From assembly GCA_016932815.1 (NCBI GenBank), contig JAFGCC010000013.1:1-64000 (forward strand): DNA of 64,000 nucleotides, given 5' to 3'. Positions 50,052 to 58,925 of this stretch are shown here, piece by piece (within the stretch, counting starts at the first letter, position 1; every line of letters starts with the position of its first letter). The DNA is from Microcaldota archaeon. GTDB taxonomy: Archaea; Micrarchaeota; Micrarchaeia; Anstonellales; Bilamarchaeaceae. The position numbers were made by a program, and so were the translations under genes. The notes beneath the pieces were generated by a model that was not told where the DNA came from, did not search any database, and was given only the letters and a program-made list of their open reading frames with translations.

Positions 50052-51131
50052 CTAGCGCTTCTTCACGCTGAATTCTAGGAGCAGGTCTTCGCCCATTTTC
50101 CTCGTTTTCATGTTTCCCAGCTTTATCGCCTCGCCCATGGAGGATATTCCCGCGCCCCCGATTACGCCCTTTGCATCTTTTCCCCCTATTATCTTGGGCG
50201 CTATGAATAAGTAGAGTTTGTCCACTACCCCGGCTTCAAGCGCTGAGGCGTTCAGTTCGCTGCCCCCCTCAATTAGTATTTTTTTCATTCCCATGGCGCT
50301 AAGGGAGGAAACGAGCTTTTGCATGTCCACGCTTTCTTTTCCGCAGCAGAATACGGTGCAGTTTGCCCTGGTTTCAAGCTCAAGCATCCTGCCCCTTGGG
50401 GCTTTTTCCGTAGTGGCAATTATCGTTTTCCCATCCGTGTTCGCAAGGACCTTCGAATCCAATGGAATGCCCAGGCTCCCATCCACTATTATCCGGTATG
50501 GGTTTTTCCCGCCTCTTATGCGGGAAGTCAATTGGGGGTTGTCTGCCTTAATAGTGCCTGCGCCAACTACTACCGCATCGAAATCGCTCCGGAGCTTGTG
50601 AACGTATTCGCGGGATTCCTCTCCGCTAATCCAGTGTGAATCCCCATTTCTTGTTGCGGTCTTCCCGTCTGCACTCATCGCCATTTTTATTGCAACTAGC
50701 GGCTTCTGCATTATGTTTTTTAGGTATTCCCTGTTCAAGGCGACCCCCTCTTCTTTTGCGCAGGGCCCTTCTACTTCGATTCCGGCTTCCCTGAGTAGTT
50801 TTGCGCCCCCTACAAGCGGGTTAGGGTCTTCCATTGCGAAAACCACCTTCTTTATCCCCTTGGAGATAATCTCTTGGGCACAAGGAGGCGTACGCTTGCT
50901 TGTGTGCGAGCAGGGCTCCAGGGTTGCATACAATGTGGAACCAGAGAGGCTTTCTCCTGCGCGTTGTGCATCCTGCATTGCCTCGATTTCAGCGTGCGGC
51001 ATCCCGGGCTTCTTATGGTAGCCCCTGCCGATAACCCTTCCTTCTTTTGCGATTACTGCCCCCACCCGGGGGTTGGGGAATGGGTTGGATTTTCTTGCAA
51101 GCTCAAACGCCATTTCCATAAGAGTGTGCAT
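50052..51131 (-). CDS. ribD: Riboflavin biosynthesis deaminase/reductase RibD
   Basis: 359 aa. The deaminase domain (1-145) has zinc ligands PHAEIEAM and EPCSHTSKRTPPC. The reductase domain (150-355) has MAMSADGKTATRNGDSHWIS and ILIEGGSELNASAL. Together they convert the pyrimidine product of GTP cyclohydrolase II to the ribityl derivative. This fused bacterial-type enzyme, instead of the separate archaeal reductase (arfC), suggests acquisition of a bacterial-style pathway. Last gene of the rib operon; starts 9 bases after ribA. Confidence 0.93.
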   Translation of the reverse strand: MHTLMEMAFELARKSNPFPNPRVGAVIAKEGRVIGRGYHKKPGMPHAEIEAMQDAQRAGESLSGSTLYATLEPCSHTSKRTPPCAQEIISKGIKKVVFAMEDPNPLVGGAKLLREAGIEVEGPCAKEEGVALNREYLKNIMQKPLVAIKMAMSADGKTATRNGDSHWISGEESREYVHKLRSDFDAVVVGAGTIKADNPQLTSRIRGGKNPYRIIVDGSLGIPLDSKVLANTDGKTIIATTEKAPRGRMLELETRANCTVFCCGKESVDMQKLVSSLSAMGMKKILIEGGSELNASALEAGVVDKLYLFIAPKIIGGKDAKGVIGGAGISSMGEAIKLGNMKTRKMGEDLLLEFSVKKR

Positions 51132-51140
51132 GGGGCTCGC

Positions 51141-51725
51141 CTACAGCATGTGGTTTAGCTTCTCCTTTTTGGTATTCAGGTATTTCCCGTTGTGCTCATT
51201 CGGGCTGCATAGGAGGGGAATCCTCCCCGCAACCTTTATTCCGTGCTCTTTTAGCCCGCCGATTTTTGCGGGGTTGTTGGTTAGGAGCATGACGCTTTTT
51301 ACCCCGAAGTATTCGAGGATTTCGGCTGCAACTTCGTAATTGCGCAGGTCTTCTCCGAATCCCAGGTGCAGGTTGGCTTCCACCGTATCCATTCCAGAAT
51401 CCTGGAGCGAATACGCCTTTATCTTGTTTAGGAGGCCTATTCCGCGCCCCTCCTGGTCCAGGTAGAGGAGCATCCCTCTCCCCTCTTTTGCTATGTACTC
51501 TAGTGCCGCCTCCAGCTGGCTCCTGCAGTCGCAGCGCAGAGAACCCAGCGTATCCCCTGTCAGGCATTTGGAGTGTATGCGCACAGGGAGGTTTTCCTCC
51601 CCTTCAAGAGCACCCATTGCAAGGCATATGTGCTCCTTGCCTTCTGAGTCCGAAAACGAGTGTATCCTAAAATTCCCAAAGCGGGAAGGGAAATCTGCTT
51701 CATCCAAATGCCTTGCCAATTGCAT
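51141..51725 (-). CDS. ribA: GTP cyclohydrolase II
   Basis: 194 aa from ATG 51725, preceded by AAGGGGG, seven bases after the fusion gene's stop. Zinc site CLTGDTLGSLRCDCRSQL, catalytic DQEGRGIGLLNKIKAY and TNNPAKI, all typical of RibA. It opens GTP to start riboflavin synthesis. Many archaea use the unrelated GTP cyclohydrolase III, so this is the bacterial-type route. Stand-alone RibA, not fused to RibB. Confidence 0.93.
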   Translation of the reverse strand: MQLARHLDEADFPSRFGNFRIHSFSDSEGKEHICLAMGALEGEENLPVRIHSKCLTGDTLGSLRCDCRSQLEAALEYIAKEGRGMLLYLDQEGRGIGLLNKIKAYSLQDSGMDTVEANLHLGFGEDLRNYEVAAEILEYFGVKSVMLLTNNPAKIGGLKEHGIKVAGRIPLLCSPNEHNGKYLNTKKEKLNHML

Positions 51726-51732
51726 AACCCCC

Positions 51733-52605
51733 TTAGTTTCTGAGCGTATTGAGCAAATCCAGGGCGGCATCCGTTGCGCGCTCCCCGTACTCCTGCGCCC
51801 TCTTTTCCGCGTCCTCCCAGGTTGCGCCGTGGCCGATTATGCCCAGGGTCACGGGCTTGTTGAATTCCAGGGAGAGTTCCCCCAATCGCTTTGCGGTGTC
51901 CTTTGCGACTATTTCATCATGGGCGGTGTCCCCTTTTATCACCGCTCCCAAGACTACCACGGCATTCACCTTCTTGTCCAGGAGCATTTTCTTTGCAACA
52001 AGCGGGGAATCGTAAACCCCGGGGACTTCCACTACCTTTGCAACTGCCCCTGCGGCTTTTGCGCGCTCTAGGGCGGATAGTTTCATCCTTTCGGTTATGT
52101 CAGAGTTGAACCTGCATACTATTAGCGCAAGCCCCAGTTTCTCTTCGGTATTTATGGGGCCTTCATCCTCTTTTCCCTGCCTTGCGCCCGTTCCCGCGCG
52201 CTCAATTAGCTTCTGCGGGTCGGTTACTAGGAGCACCGCGTTGTGCGCGTGCTTTCTTATGCGGTTGTTGCAGATATCTATGAATTCCTGCGGGCTCCAG
52301 GCTTCGTTTTCGTGTATGAAAACCTCTATTATGTGCTTGCTGCATTTGAGCTTGGCTTCCTGCGTGCTAAGGGAGGCTTCGTGCGCGCATTGTGTGTCGA
52401 TTTTCGCTCCCCCCACCATTCCCAGCGCCATGCAGGAATCGCATCCCGAATCCAGGAGGCGCTTGCATTCGACTGGGAGGTCTTTTACCCCGGGAACCGT
52501 GCGCCGGGTTATTTCCACGTCCGGGTAATTCTTCTTTATTTCATCTATTGCGATTTCTCCCATGTTCACCCTTGAGAACATCGTGTCGACTATTCCAAGC
52601 TTCAT
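51733..52605 (-). CDS. Fusion: archaeal-type riboflavin synthase + 6,7-dimethyl-8-ribityllumazine synthase
   Basis: 290 aa from ATG 52605. Residues 1-150 match the archaeal (lumazine-synthase-like) riboflavin synthase: LGIVDTMFSRVNMGEIA, RRTVPGVKDLPVECKRLL, GCDSCMALGMVGGAKIDTQC, IDICNNRIRKHA. Residues about 155-290 match lumazine synthase: LALIVCRFNSDITERM, VVEVPGVYDSPLVAKKML, VVVLGAVIKGDTAHDEIV, with the catalytic His in DTAHDE, and KPVTLGIIGHGATWEDA. The two halves catalyse consecutive steps. Both belong to the same fold family, so this is also an internal tandem of homologues. It lies between ribB and ribA in the operon. Confidence 0.88.
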   Translation of the reverse strand: MKLGIVDTMFSRVNMGEIAIDEIKKNYPDVEITRRTVPGVKDLPVECKRLLDSGCDSCMALGMVGGAKIDTQCAHEASLSTQEAKLKCSKHIIEVFIHENEAWSPQEFIDICNNRIRKHAHNAVLLVTDPQKLIERAGTGARQGKEDEGPINTEEKLGLALIVCRFNSDITERMKLSALERAKAAGAVAKVVEVPGVYDSPLVAKKMLLDKKVNAVVVLGAVIKGDTAHDEIVAKDTAKRLGELSLEFNKPVTLGIIGHGATWEDAEKRAQEYGERATDAALDLLNTLRN

Positions 52606-52607
52606 TT

Positions 52608-53297
52608 TCAATCATCCTCCGGAATTCCGTTTTCATCTTTTTGCGCCATTATGCCCTCCCCTTCCCGCTTTAGCATGTCCTCCCCCTCCAGGAATGCAAA
52701 CCCGTTCTCTTCTGCGTACTTTCTCGCTTCTTCCTTTGGAAGCGCTTTACCTTCCCCCAGCATCTCGCAGAGGACCATTGCCCCCTTGTGCCTTGCAAGC
52801 CTCCCAAGCTCCAGGGCTAGCTCGGTGTGCCCCCTGCGGTTTTCTAGCCCGCTCCCAATTAGGAGGAACACGTGCCCCGGGGAGTAGAACTCCCGCTCGA
52901 AACTCAGGGCCCCATCCTGCACTACCTCATCAAGCCTGCTTAAAGTAAGGGCGCGGTCGTTGTCCGTAATCCCGGTAAACACGTTGCGGTGGTTTACCTG
53001 CAATGAAAATGCGGGCTTGTCACCGTAGGCGGTTTTCCTGCAGGACAAACCTTTCAGGGAGGGGTTTGCCTCCAGGAGGTCGGTTAGGAAGGGAAGATTC
53101 AGCCGGCTTGCCGATTCCCCGCTTATTGCGGCACAAATCAGTCCGCCGCCGTCTTTGCGCAGCCTCCGTACTTTCTGGGCATCTGCGAATTTTGCGCAGA
53201 AGACCATGTCCGCTTCGCCTTCGCGCTCATCCCCATCGTAAACGATTACGATTCCCCCTTTTGAGAGTTGGCGTGCAGCCTCGGCGACATTATTCAT
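52608..53297 (-). CDS. ribB: 3,4-dihydroxy-2-butanone-4-phosphate synthase
   Basis: 229 aa. VYDGDEREGEADMVF (metal and substrate loop), SCRKTAYGDKPAFSLQVNHR and the C-terminal signature RRGHTELALELGRLA are diagnostic. It converts ribulose-5-P to the four-carbon unit for lumazine. First gene of the riboflavin operon; its stop overlaps the region of the next gene's start. A TATA-like AATATATACC and a short palindrome (CATACGTATG) precede it. Confidence 0.92.
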   Translation of the reverse strand: MNNVAEAARQLSKGGIVIVYDGDEREGEADMVFCAKFADAQKVRRLRKDGGGLICAAISGESASRLNLPFLTDLLEANPSLKGLSCRKTAYGDKPAFSLQVNHRNVFTGITDNDRALTLSRLDEVVQDGALSFEREFYSPGHVFLLIGSGLENRRGHTELALELGRLARHKGAMVLCEMLGEGKALPKEEARKYAEENGFAFLEGEDMLKREGEGIMAQKDENGIPEDD

Positions 53298-53307
53298 TTA
53301 GGACACC

Positions 53308-53317
53308 CATACGTATG
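53308..53317. promoter_or_regulatory. Palindrome at the predicted rib operon start
   Basis: CATACGTATG is a perfect 10-base palindrome located between the AATATATACC box (about 53326-53335) and ribB ATG, close to the predicted transcription start. It could be an operator for a riboflavin-responsive regulator; no regulator gene is adjacent. Confidence 0.35.
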
Positions 53318-53420
53318 TTGGAATCTCAGGTATATATTCTTAGTTACAAATATTTTAGTAGGTTTCCCTGCGGAATGGGCTTTGGGGCAGTAATAAAAAC
53401 GTTTTATTGGAGGCATATGC

Positions 53421-55112
53421 ATGAGAAAAACCCTGCTTGCACTCTTGGCCCTTGGAGTGGTGCTCAATGCCTCTTTCGCATTTGCCCAGACCAGGGAAAC
53501 GTGTTATTCCTACTGCATGGGATGGAAAACCTACTGGAACAACGATTCAGTCTGGGATGGCATAAACGGGGAGTGCGGCCCGCAGGCCATAAGCGAGGCC
53601 CTAAAGGCATTCAAGGTAAGCAAGGCGGCGGTTTCTGAGGGGTTCGCAGCCGGGCGGGCCATAGAAAACCTTTATTGCAGCGAATACGTGCAAGCGGCCA
53701 TGGAATCCCATGCGGAGCTTTGCAATGCCTCATGCACGATAAACCCCTGGCTATACGGGCCGGACCTCAAGGTTTCATACGATAATGGGGAGCAGGGCCT
53801 TGACGCAGTGTGGTATGATGAAGCCACGGGCAGGGTGGGAATTACCATCCAGAATGCGGGAACGGGTTATGCAGAAGGCATCCTGGTGCAGGTTTTTGCA
53901 GGCTCCACCGAAGCTGCGGACTGCAACGTGAGCCAGTGGAAAAAGATTTCCGAATACATGATTGCGGAACTTGCCCCGAAAAAGGCGAAAAGGAATTCGG
54001 AGGGGATTCCGTATTACCACACCCGGGAAGTGGCATGGGAGCCAGAAGGGGGCAAATGCAACAAGGTGCGGGTGGTTGCAGACCCCAACAACGAAATACC
54101 CGAATTGGGGGAGCCGGGAATCGTTGGGGGAGACAACGAATACGTATTGATTGTTGACGAGATACTAGGCAGCCCGCGCTATGGGATAGAAGGGGAGCAC
54201 TATTCCTTAATGGGGAATAGTACCGACGACGTACACGTGGAGTTCGGCATTGCAAACTACAAAACCGAAAGCGCACAGCTGGAAGTGCAGGTAAAAAAAT
54301 GCACCGGTGGGGCGGTGCTCTTCTCAGAAACGCTGGAGCTTGGGGCGGGGGAGGCTTCGGTTGTGGAAACCGAACTCCCCAACATGTTCTGGCTTGACGA
54401 ATACACCCTGCAAAAAACGCGCTGCGTTGTGCTCGTTGCGGGGGACGGGGAGAGCTTTGCGCGCATTAGGATGTACCCTTCGATATATTCTGGAACCATA
54501 GAGGGGGCGGTATTCGACAGATTGGGGAACCCGGTTGAAGGCGCGATTGTAAGCCTTGGAAACGGCAGGGAAACGATTTCCGGTTCCGGCGGCATATACC
54601 TGTTTAGGGGAATAATGGAAACGGGCACTTACCACTTGTCCGCGCAAGCCCCAGGAGGCGGGGAAACGGGCGGTGCGGAAGTTGAACTTCGCCTGGGGGA
54701 GGGCGAATCGTACTGGGACGGCCTTGTGCATTACGGAGTTGACATCGTGCTCGTGGAGGAGACCGGGAGCGTGCGGATTGGGTGCCCGGTTGGCGAATAC
54801 GCATACGAACTCTCTTTTGGGAACTTTACCTATTCTGGGGCAAGCCAAGGGCAGGGCATTATCATAGAAAACATGGCCCCGGGAGAATACGGTGCGGTTT
54901 TCTCGAAAGAGGGGTATTCTGCGGAATCCTCCCTGGCCATAGTTGCCGGGGGGGCGGTTTCATCCCTCGATTGCGGGCTTGAGCCCCTGGGGGAAACGGG
55001 GAGGCATGAAGCCTTTGAGGGGGGAGCCGGAACCGCTGCCGCACCGAAGACGGGCATCCTGGAGGGAATAATCGATGCCATAATTTCCTTCTTTAGGGGG
55101 ATATTCGGGTAA
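53421..55112 (+). CDS. Exported multi-domain protein with Ig-like/carboxypeptidase-regulatory-like domains
   Basis: 563 aa; signal peptide MRKTLLALLALGVVLNASFAFAQ cleaved after FAQ. The N-terminal 100 residues are Cys-rich and helical. A CARDB-like beta domain follows (VGITIQNAGTGYAEGILVQV, ... VRVVADPNNEIPELGE). From about residue 355 comes a carboxypeptidase-regulatory-like domain (GTIEGAVFDRLGNPVEGAIV). The end is an amphipathic/hydrophobic helix (GIIDAIISFFRGIF) that may attach to the membrane. GGAGG-type site (TGGAGG) precedes ATG by seven bases. Likely cell-surface protein. Confidence 0.72.
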   Translation: MRKTLLALLALGVVLNASFAFAQTRETCYSYCMGWKTYWNNDSVWDGINGECGPQAISEALKAFKVSKAAVSEGFAAGRAIENLYCSEYVQAAMESHAELCNASCTINPWLYGPDLKVSYDNGEQGLDAVWYDEATGRVGITIQNAGTGYAEGILVQVFAGSTEAADCNVSQWKKISEYMIAELAPKKAKRNSEGIPYYHTREVAWEPEGGKCNKVRVVADPNNEIPELGEPGIVGGDNEYVLIVDEILGSPRYGIEGEHYSLMGNSTDDVHVEFGIANYKTESAQLEVQVKKCTGGAVLFSETLELGAGEASVVETELPNMFWLDEYTLQKTRCVVLVAGDGESFARIRMYPSIYSGTIEGAVFDRLGNPVEGAIVSLGNGRETISGSGGIYLFRGIMETGTYHLSAQAPGGGETGGAEVELRLGEGESYWDGLVHYGVDIVLVEETGSVRIGCPVGEYAYELSFGNFTYSGASQGQGIIIENMAPGEYGAVFSKEGYSAESSLAIVAGGAVSSLDCGLEPLGETGRHEAFEGGAGTAAAPKTGILEGIIDAIISFFRGIFG

Positions 55113-55234
55113 GCTGCCCATGCCATGGGCTATATGCGGACGCCTTTGCCATAAAAAGCACATTTTTATAGCTTGTCTGATAGGTTTTGGCTGGGCTCAT
55201 GGCAAATGGCCCCTTTTGATGCAGGCGGGATTGA
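55113..55234. other. Intergenic before the cation exchanger
   Basis: Contains an AT-rich ACATTTTTATAGC near 55160-55172 that could be the exchanger promoter, leaving a leader of roughly 45 bases. No recognisable riboswitch. Confidence 0.35.
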
Positions 55235-56212
55235 ATGATTGACCTGATTGTCGCCATCCTAACTATGTTCGTATCGCTTGTGCTGCTTGGGCGCGCATCC
55301 GGCATAACCGTGGAGAGCGCGATGAAGCTCTCGCGCTATTTTAGGATAAGCCAGCTTGCAATAGGGTTCCTGCTCCTCGCTTTTGCAACGAGCCTTCCGG
55401 AACTCTCGGTATCAGTTCTCTCTTCCGGGAGGGGCGAGGGGGCCATAGCCGCGGGAAACATATTCGGCTCGAACATAGCGAACATACTGCTAATAATCGG
55501 GTTATCCGCGTTCCTGCACGGGGTTAGGATAACCTGGAAGGGGCTGCGCGAGATAGGGGTCCTGCTCCTTCTAACTACGCTGATTTCGGCATACATAATA
55601 TTTAGCGGCTCGGTGCAGAACCAGGTGCTAGGATTCGCAGAGGGGGCGATACTCCTGCTAATTTTCGGGGCCTATTGCTATGATGAAATCCGCAAGGGGA
55701 GGAAATACGAGCACGCAAACCACGCAAAGCCCGTAAAAAAAGAAGCGGCGCTCAATGCATTCCTTCTGTTTTGCGGGAGCATAGTGGTGGTGCTTGCAAG
55801 CTCCGGGTTCGTGGTGGATTCTGCCGTGCAGATTGCCAAGATTGCAGGGGTCGCAGAAAGCTTCATAGGGGCAACCATCATAGCAATCGGGACTTCACTG
55901 CCGGAACTGAGCATAGGGCTCCAGGCAGTCAAAAAACGCAGGTACGCAATCTTCCTGGGAAACGCAATCGGGAGCAACATGATAAACCTGACTTTGATAC
56001 TGGGCATAGGCGCGCTCATAAACCCCATATACGTCCAGCTTCCCATATTCGTTGCTGCCCTGCTTTTCGCGATTGCCGCAAATACCATACTGCTGTATGT
56101 GGCTTCTGTGCACAGGGGGCTTGGGAAGGCGGGGGGAGCGCTTTTCCTTCTCGTTTATGCGGTATACATAGTTACCATATTCTTCCTGCAGCTGCGGGAG
56201 CTTGGGGGGTAG
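55235..56212 (+). CDS. Calcium/sodium antiporter (CaCA family, YrbG-like)
   Basis: 325 aa with ten or so TM helices in two inverted halves, each with the alpha-repeat: FATSLPELSVSV plus GNIFGSNIANILLI, and AIGTSLPELSIGLQAV plus GNAIGSNMINLTLI. These form the ion-binding core. Exchanges Na+ or H+ for Ca2+. The short central cytosolic loop is as in prokaryotic NCX proteins. Confidence 0.92.
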   Translation: MIDLIVAILTMFVSLVLLGRASGITVESAMKLSRYFRISQLAIGFLLLAFATSLPELSVSVLSSGRGEGAIAAGNIFGSNIANILLIIGLSAFLHGVRITWKGLREIGVLLLLTTLISAYIIFSGSVQNQVLGFAEGAILLLIFGAYCYDEIRKGRKYEHANHAKPVKKEAALNAFLLFCGSIVVVLASSGFVVDSAVQIAKIAGVAESFIGATIIAIGTSLPELSIGLQAVKKRRYAIFLGNAIGSNMINLTLILGIGALINPIYVQLPIFVAALLFAIAANTILLYVASVHRGLGKAGGALFLLVYAVYIVTIFFLQLRELGG

Positions 56213-56242
56213 AGGTATTATGGGCCCCTAGCTGACGCAGAA

Positions 56243-57817
56243 TTAGGGGTTAGCCCCCCTGCCGGGGCTTGCAACGCTGAAGATGCCGAGTTCGCAGGTT
56301 TTCTTTTCCCCCAGGCTTTCCAATACGTAATCCAGCAATATTTTCTTTATCCTGGCAAATTCTTGGGGACCGACTTCGGTGTTTCCCACCGCATACCTTT
56401 TGCCTTTGGTGTTGAAGCAGAAAATGCCGTTTTCCACGTTCTCGCAGTTGTGGCAGAAATAGCAGTTGGTGCTATTATACGAGCTGTCCGTTTCAAAGCA
56501 GTTGGCAACGTTTGCGCAATCGCAGCAGTTGAGGCAGAACTTGGAGTTCTGCATCTTCAAATGCGAGCCGAAGACGAATTCGCATTCGAAAACCATGCAG
56601 CCTAGGGCCGAGTTTTTGGATTCCACGGATTCCGCAATTTTGTAAACGTTCCTGCTCTTGTATGAGAGGGGGCAGGAGTATGCGGATTCGTTGCCCCCGG
56701 AATCGTATTCGAAAGTGTAGTAGGCGATTTCCGATGCCTTCTTCATTATTTCCCCAAGCGCCTCGTTTCCCTCTATGGAAATCTTCTTTTTGCCCATCTC
56801 CAGCGCTTCTTTCTGGGTTACGCAGCGGGAAACCGGGATTTTGGAATAAACGACCTTTCCCGTTGTGGCGAGGGTGGGGGTGCCGAGGGCTCCCTTTACG
56901 CTTACTATCCCAAAGGGGTATTTTTTCATCCATCCTTCGTAATCCTTCATCGGGCCGAGCTCGCTTCCCAAGACGATTTTGCTGAGGGTTCCGAATGCGG
57001 CTTCCACCCCCTCCCCCGGCTCCTGCTCTGCCCCGGATTCTTTTGGCTGGTCTTTTAGGCCCCCATAGATTAGCGGGAGTTCGCCTATTCCCACGAACTT
57101 CTTATCCTTTCTTAGCTTCTGGGCGATTTCTAAGAGGAGCTTTTCCCTTAGGGGGAGGTATTTTTCCCTGGGGAGCTCCAAATTCCCTATTGCGTGCCTC
57201 TTTCCCCTCAAATTGAAGGAGAACATCGCCTCGTGGGTGTCCATGCAATTAAAGCACATTACGCAGTCGCTGGACCAGCCGATTAGGACGGCCTCGAAGC
57301 ACCTTGAGGAGCAAAAGCCCATATAAGAGCGCATCACGAACTTGGACTTTGAATAGGAGCTGGTTCCAAAGCAATGGTCGTTCTCCCTTGTGTGGGAGAG
57401 GAAGGCCCCATCCTTGCACCCTGAAACGTTGTGGGAATTTGAGAGGTTGATGCAGTCTATTGCGTTGTCCACTCTTTCCACTTTTGCGGTGCTCCCGAAC
57501 ACCCTGTTCCCGCAATAGACTATGTTTTCGCCCACCGCTTCAAGCAGGGAATCTATGTCCTTTATCTTGTTGACGTCCACCTTCGTAAATTGCAGTTGCG
57601 GCATTTCTTGGTGGGAAACGATTTTAGCGCCTTCTGGGTACATGGCCCCAATCATCACTTCCCTTCCGGATACGCAGGACTTCCTAATTGCGTATGGGAA
57701 CATGTATTCTTTGAGGTAGTCTTCAAACGCGCTTAGCTCGCCGATTTCTTCCTTGAAGAGAATCCTGCAGGTTTCCTTGAATGCGCTGTTGGTTTTTTCA
57801 TCCACAGTACTCATCAT
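56243..57817 (-). CDS. Cys-rich hypothetical protein with internal duplication
   Basis: 524 aa, family not recognised. Two similar halves: the first ends CFNCMDTHEAMFSFNLRGKR-HAIGN with a following helix, the second CHNCENVENGIFCFNTKGKR-YAVGN with a similar helix. Between are many cysteines in short-spaced groups (CLNCCDCANVANCFE) that resemble a small-residue beta-solenoid or metal-cluster scaffold. No signal peptide, so cytosolic. Could bind metal or Fe-S, but this is a guess. Two adjacent ATGs (57817, 57814) are possible starts. Confidence 0.7.
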   Translation of the reverse strand: MMSTVDEKTNSAFKETCRILFKEEIGELSAFEDYLKEYMFPYAIRKSCVSGREVMIGAMYPEGAKIVSHQEMPQLQFTKVDVNKIKDIDSLLEAVGENIVYCGNRVFGSTAKVERVDNAIDCINLSNSHNVSGCKDGAFLSHTRENDHCFGTSSYSKSKFVMRSYMGFCSSRCFEAVLIGWSSDCVMCFNCMDTHEAMFSFNLRGKRHAIGNLELPREKYLPLREKLLLEIAQKLRKDKKFVGIGELPLIYGGLKDQPKESGAEQEPGEGVEAAFGTLSKIVLGSELGPMKDYEGWMKKYPFGIVSVKGALGTPTLATTGKVVYSKIPVSRCVTQKEALEMGKKKISIEGNEALGEIMKKASEIAYYTFEYDSGGNESAYSCPLSYKSRNVYKIAESVESKNSALGCMVFECEFVFGSHLKMQNSKFCLNCCDCANVANCFETDSSYNSTNCYFCHNCENVENGIFCFNTKGKRYAVGNTEVGPQEFARIKKILLDYVLESLGEKKTCELGIFSVASPGRGANP

Positions 57818-57872
57818 ATTGTCACTTGGAAACTGATGGGGCGGATTTTCTATATTAAGCTTCTTGAAGGAA

Positions 57873-57923
57873 AATTAGCCAAAAGGACAAAAGATTAAAT
57901 AGATATTGGGCTTATGGCTAATT
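57873..57923. promoter_or_regulatory. Widely spaced inverted repeat flanking the Lrp-type regulator promoter
   Basis: AATTAGCCA (57873-57881) and TGGCTAATT (57915-57923) are exact inverted copies, start-to-start distance 42 bases, about four helical turns. They bracket the TATA-like GATTAAATAG (about 57892-57901), and the second copy ends at the base before ATG. Fits autoregulation by a multimeric Lrp protein. Confidence 0.6.
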
Positions 57924-58919
57924 ATGGCTGTAAAGTTGGACGTCAAAGACCGCAGGCTCCTATATGAATTGGACATAGACAGCAGGCAGCCGGCCTCGGA
58001 GCTTGCGCGGAGGGTGGGGATTTCCAAGCAGGGATGCACGTTCAAGATAAACGCCCTAAAGAGGAAGGGGGTGATACGCTCGTTCCCGATGGTCGTGAAT
58101 ACCCCCCTGATCGGGTACCTCTCCTTCCGCCTGTATTTCAAGCTCAGCGACGCAACTCCCAAGGAAGAAGAGGAATTCCGGGACTACCTTGTGGGGCAGC
58201 CGAACATCCCCTGGGTAGTTGGGGCAGAAGGGGTTTGGGACTACATTGCGGTCGTTTTCCCTGCGGATTTCGAGGATTTCGAGAGATTCAGCGTGGAATT
58301 GAACAACAAATACGGAGAGTACATCGAGAAAAAAGACCTCGCGCTGGTAACGCGCGCATACCACTTCCATTCTGGATACCTGCTTGGGGAGAAAAAGGAC
58401 CTTTCCCCCCTTGTTTATGCGGGGCAGCCAAAGGAGGTGGTTGAGCTAGAGGGGGTGGAGCGGGAGATTCTTGCGCTGCTATCAGTTGATTCGAGGGTTT
58501 CTTTGGTTGAAATGTCCAAAAAGCTGGGGCTGCATCCTAAGAAGATTTCTTACCGGATAGAAAAGCTGCGCAAACTGAACGTGATTGAAGGCTTCATTAC
58601 TGCGCTGGATTTGGATGTGATTGGGTTTGAGAGGTACAAGGTTTTTGTGCGGACCAAAAACCTTTCTGAGAAGAAGGAGAGGAAGTTCATCCAATACGCG
58701 AGGATGCACCCGCACATAATCTATTATAGCAAATCCATTGGGGCAAATGACGTGGAAATTGAAATAGTCGTGGAAAACGGCATCCTTTTGCGCGAGATTA
58801 TAGCGGATATCCGGGAGAAGTTTGCGGATGTTATCAAGGGGTATGAGACGCTTAGAATTTACCGGGAATTCAAGATTAACTATTATCCCTGGGGAAAACC
58901 AAGCCAAGAATCCCAATAG
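57924..58919 (+). CDS. Lrp/AsnC-type transcriptional regulator with two HTH units
   Basis: 331 aa from ATG 57924. First HTH at residues about 5-55 (DRRLLYELDIDSRQPASELA ... RRVGISKQGC), then a ligand/dimerisation-like region. Second HTH from about residue 180 (LALLSVDSRVSLVEMSKKLG ... PKKISYRIEKLRKLNVIEGF), followed by a second RAM-like region. It is thus a tandem Lrp-like protein, about twice the usual size. The target is unknown; the inverted repeat at its own promoter suggests autoregulation. Confidence 0.83.
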   Translation: MAVKLDVKDRRLLYELDIDSRQPASELARRVGISKQGCTFKINALKRKGVIRSFPMVVNTPLIGYLSFRLYFKLSDATPKEEEEFRDYLVGQPNIPWVVGAEGVWDYIAVVFPADFEDFERFSVELNNKYGEYIEKKDLALVTRAYHFHSGYLLGEKKDLSPLVYAGQPKEVVELEGVEREILALLSVDSRVSLVEMSKKLGLHPKKISYRIEKLRKLNVIEGFITALDLDVIGFERYKVFVRTKNLSEKKERKFIQYARMHPHIIYYSKSIGANDVEIEIVVENGILLREIIADIREKFADVIKGYETLRIYREFKINYYPWGKPSQESQ

Positions 58920-58925
58920 CTCCCG

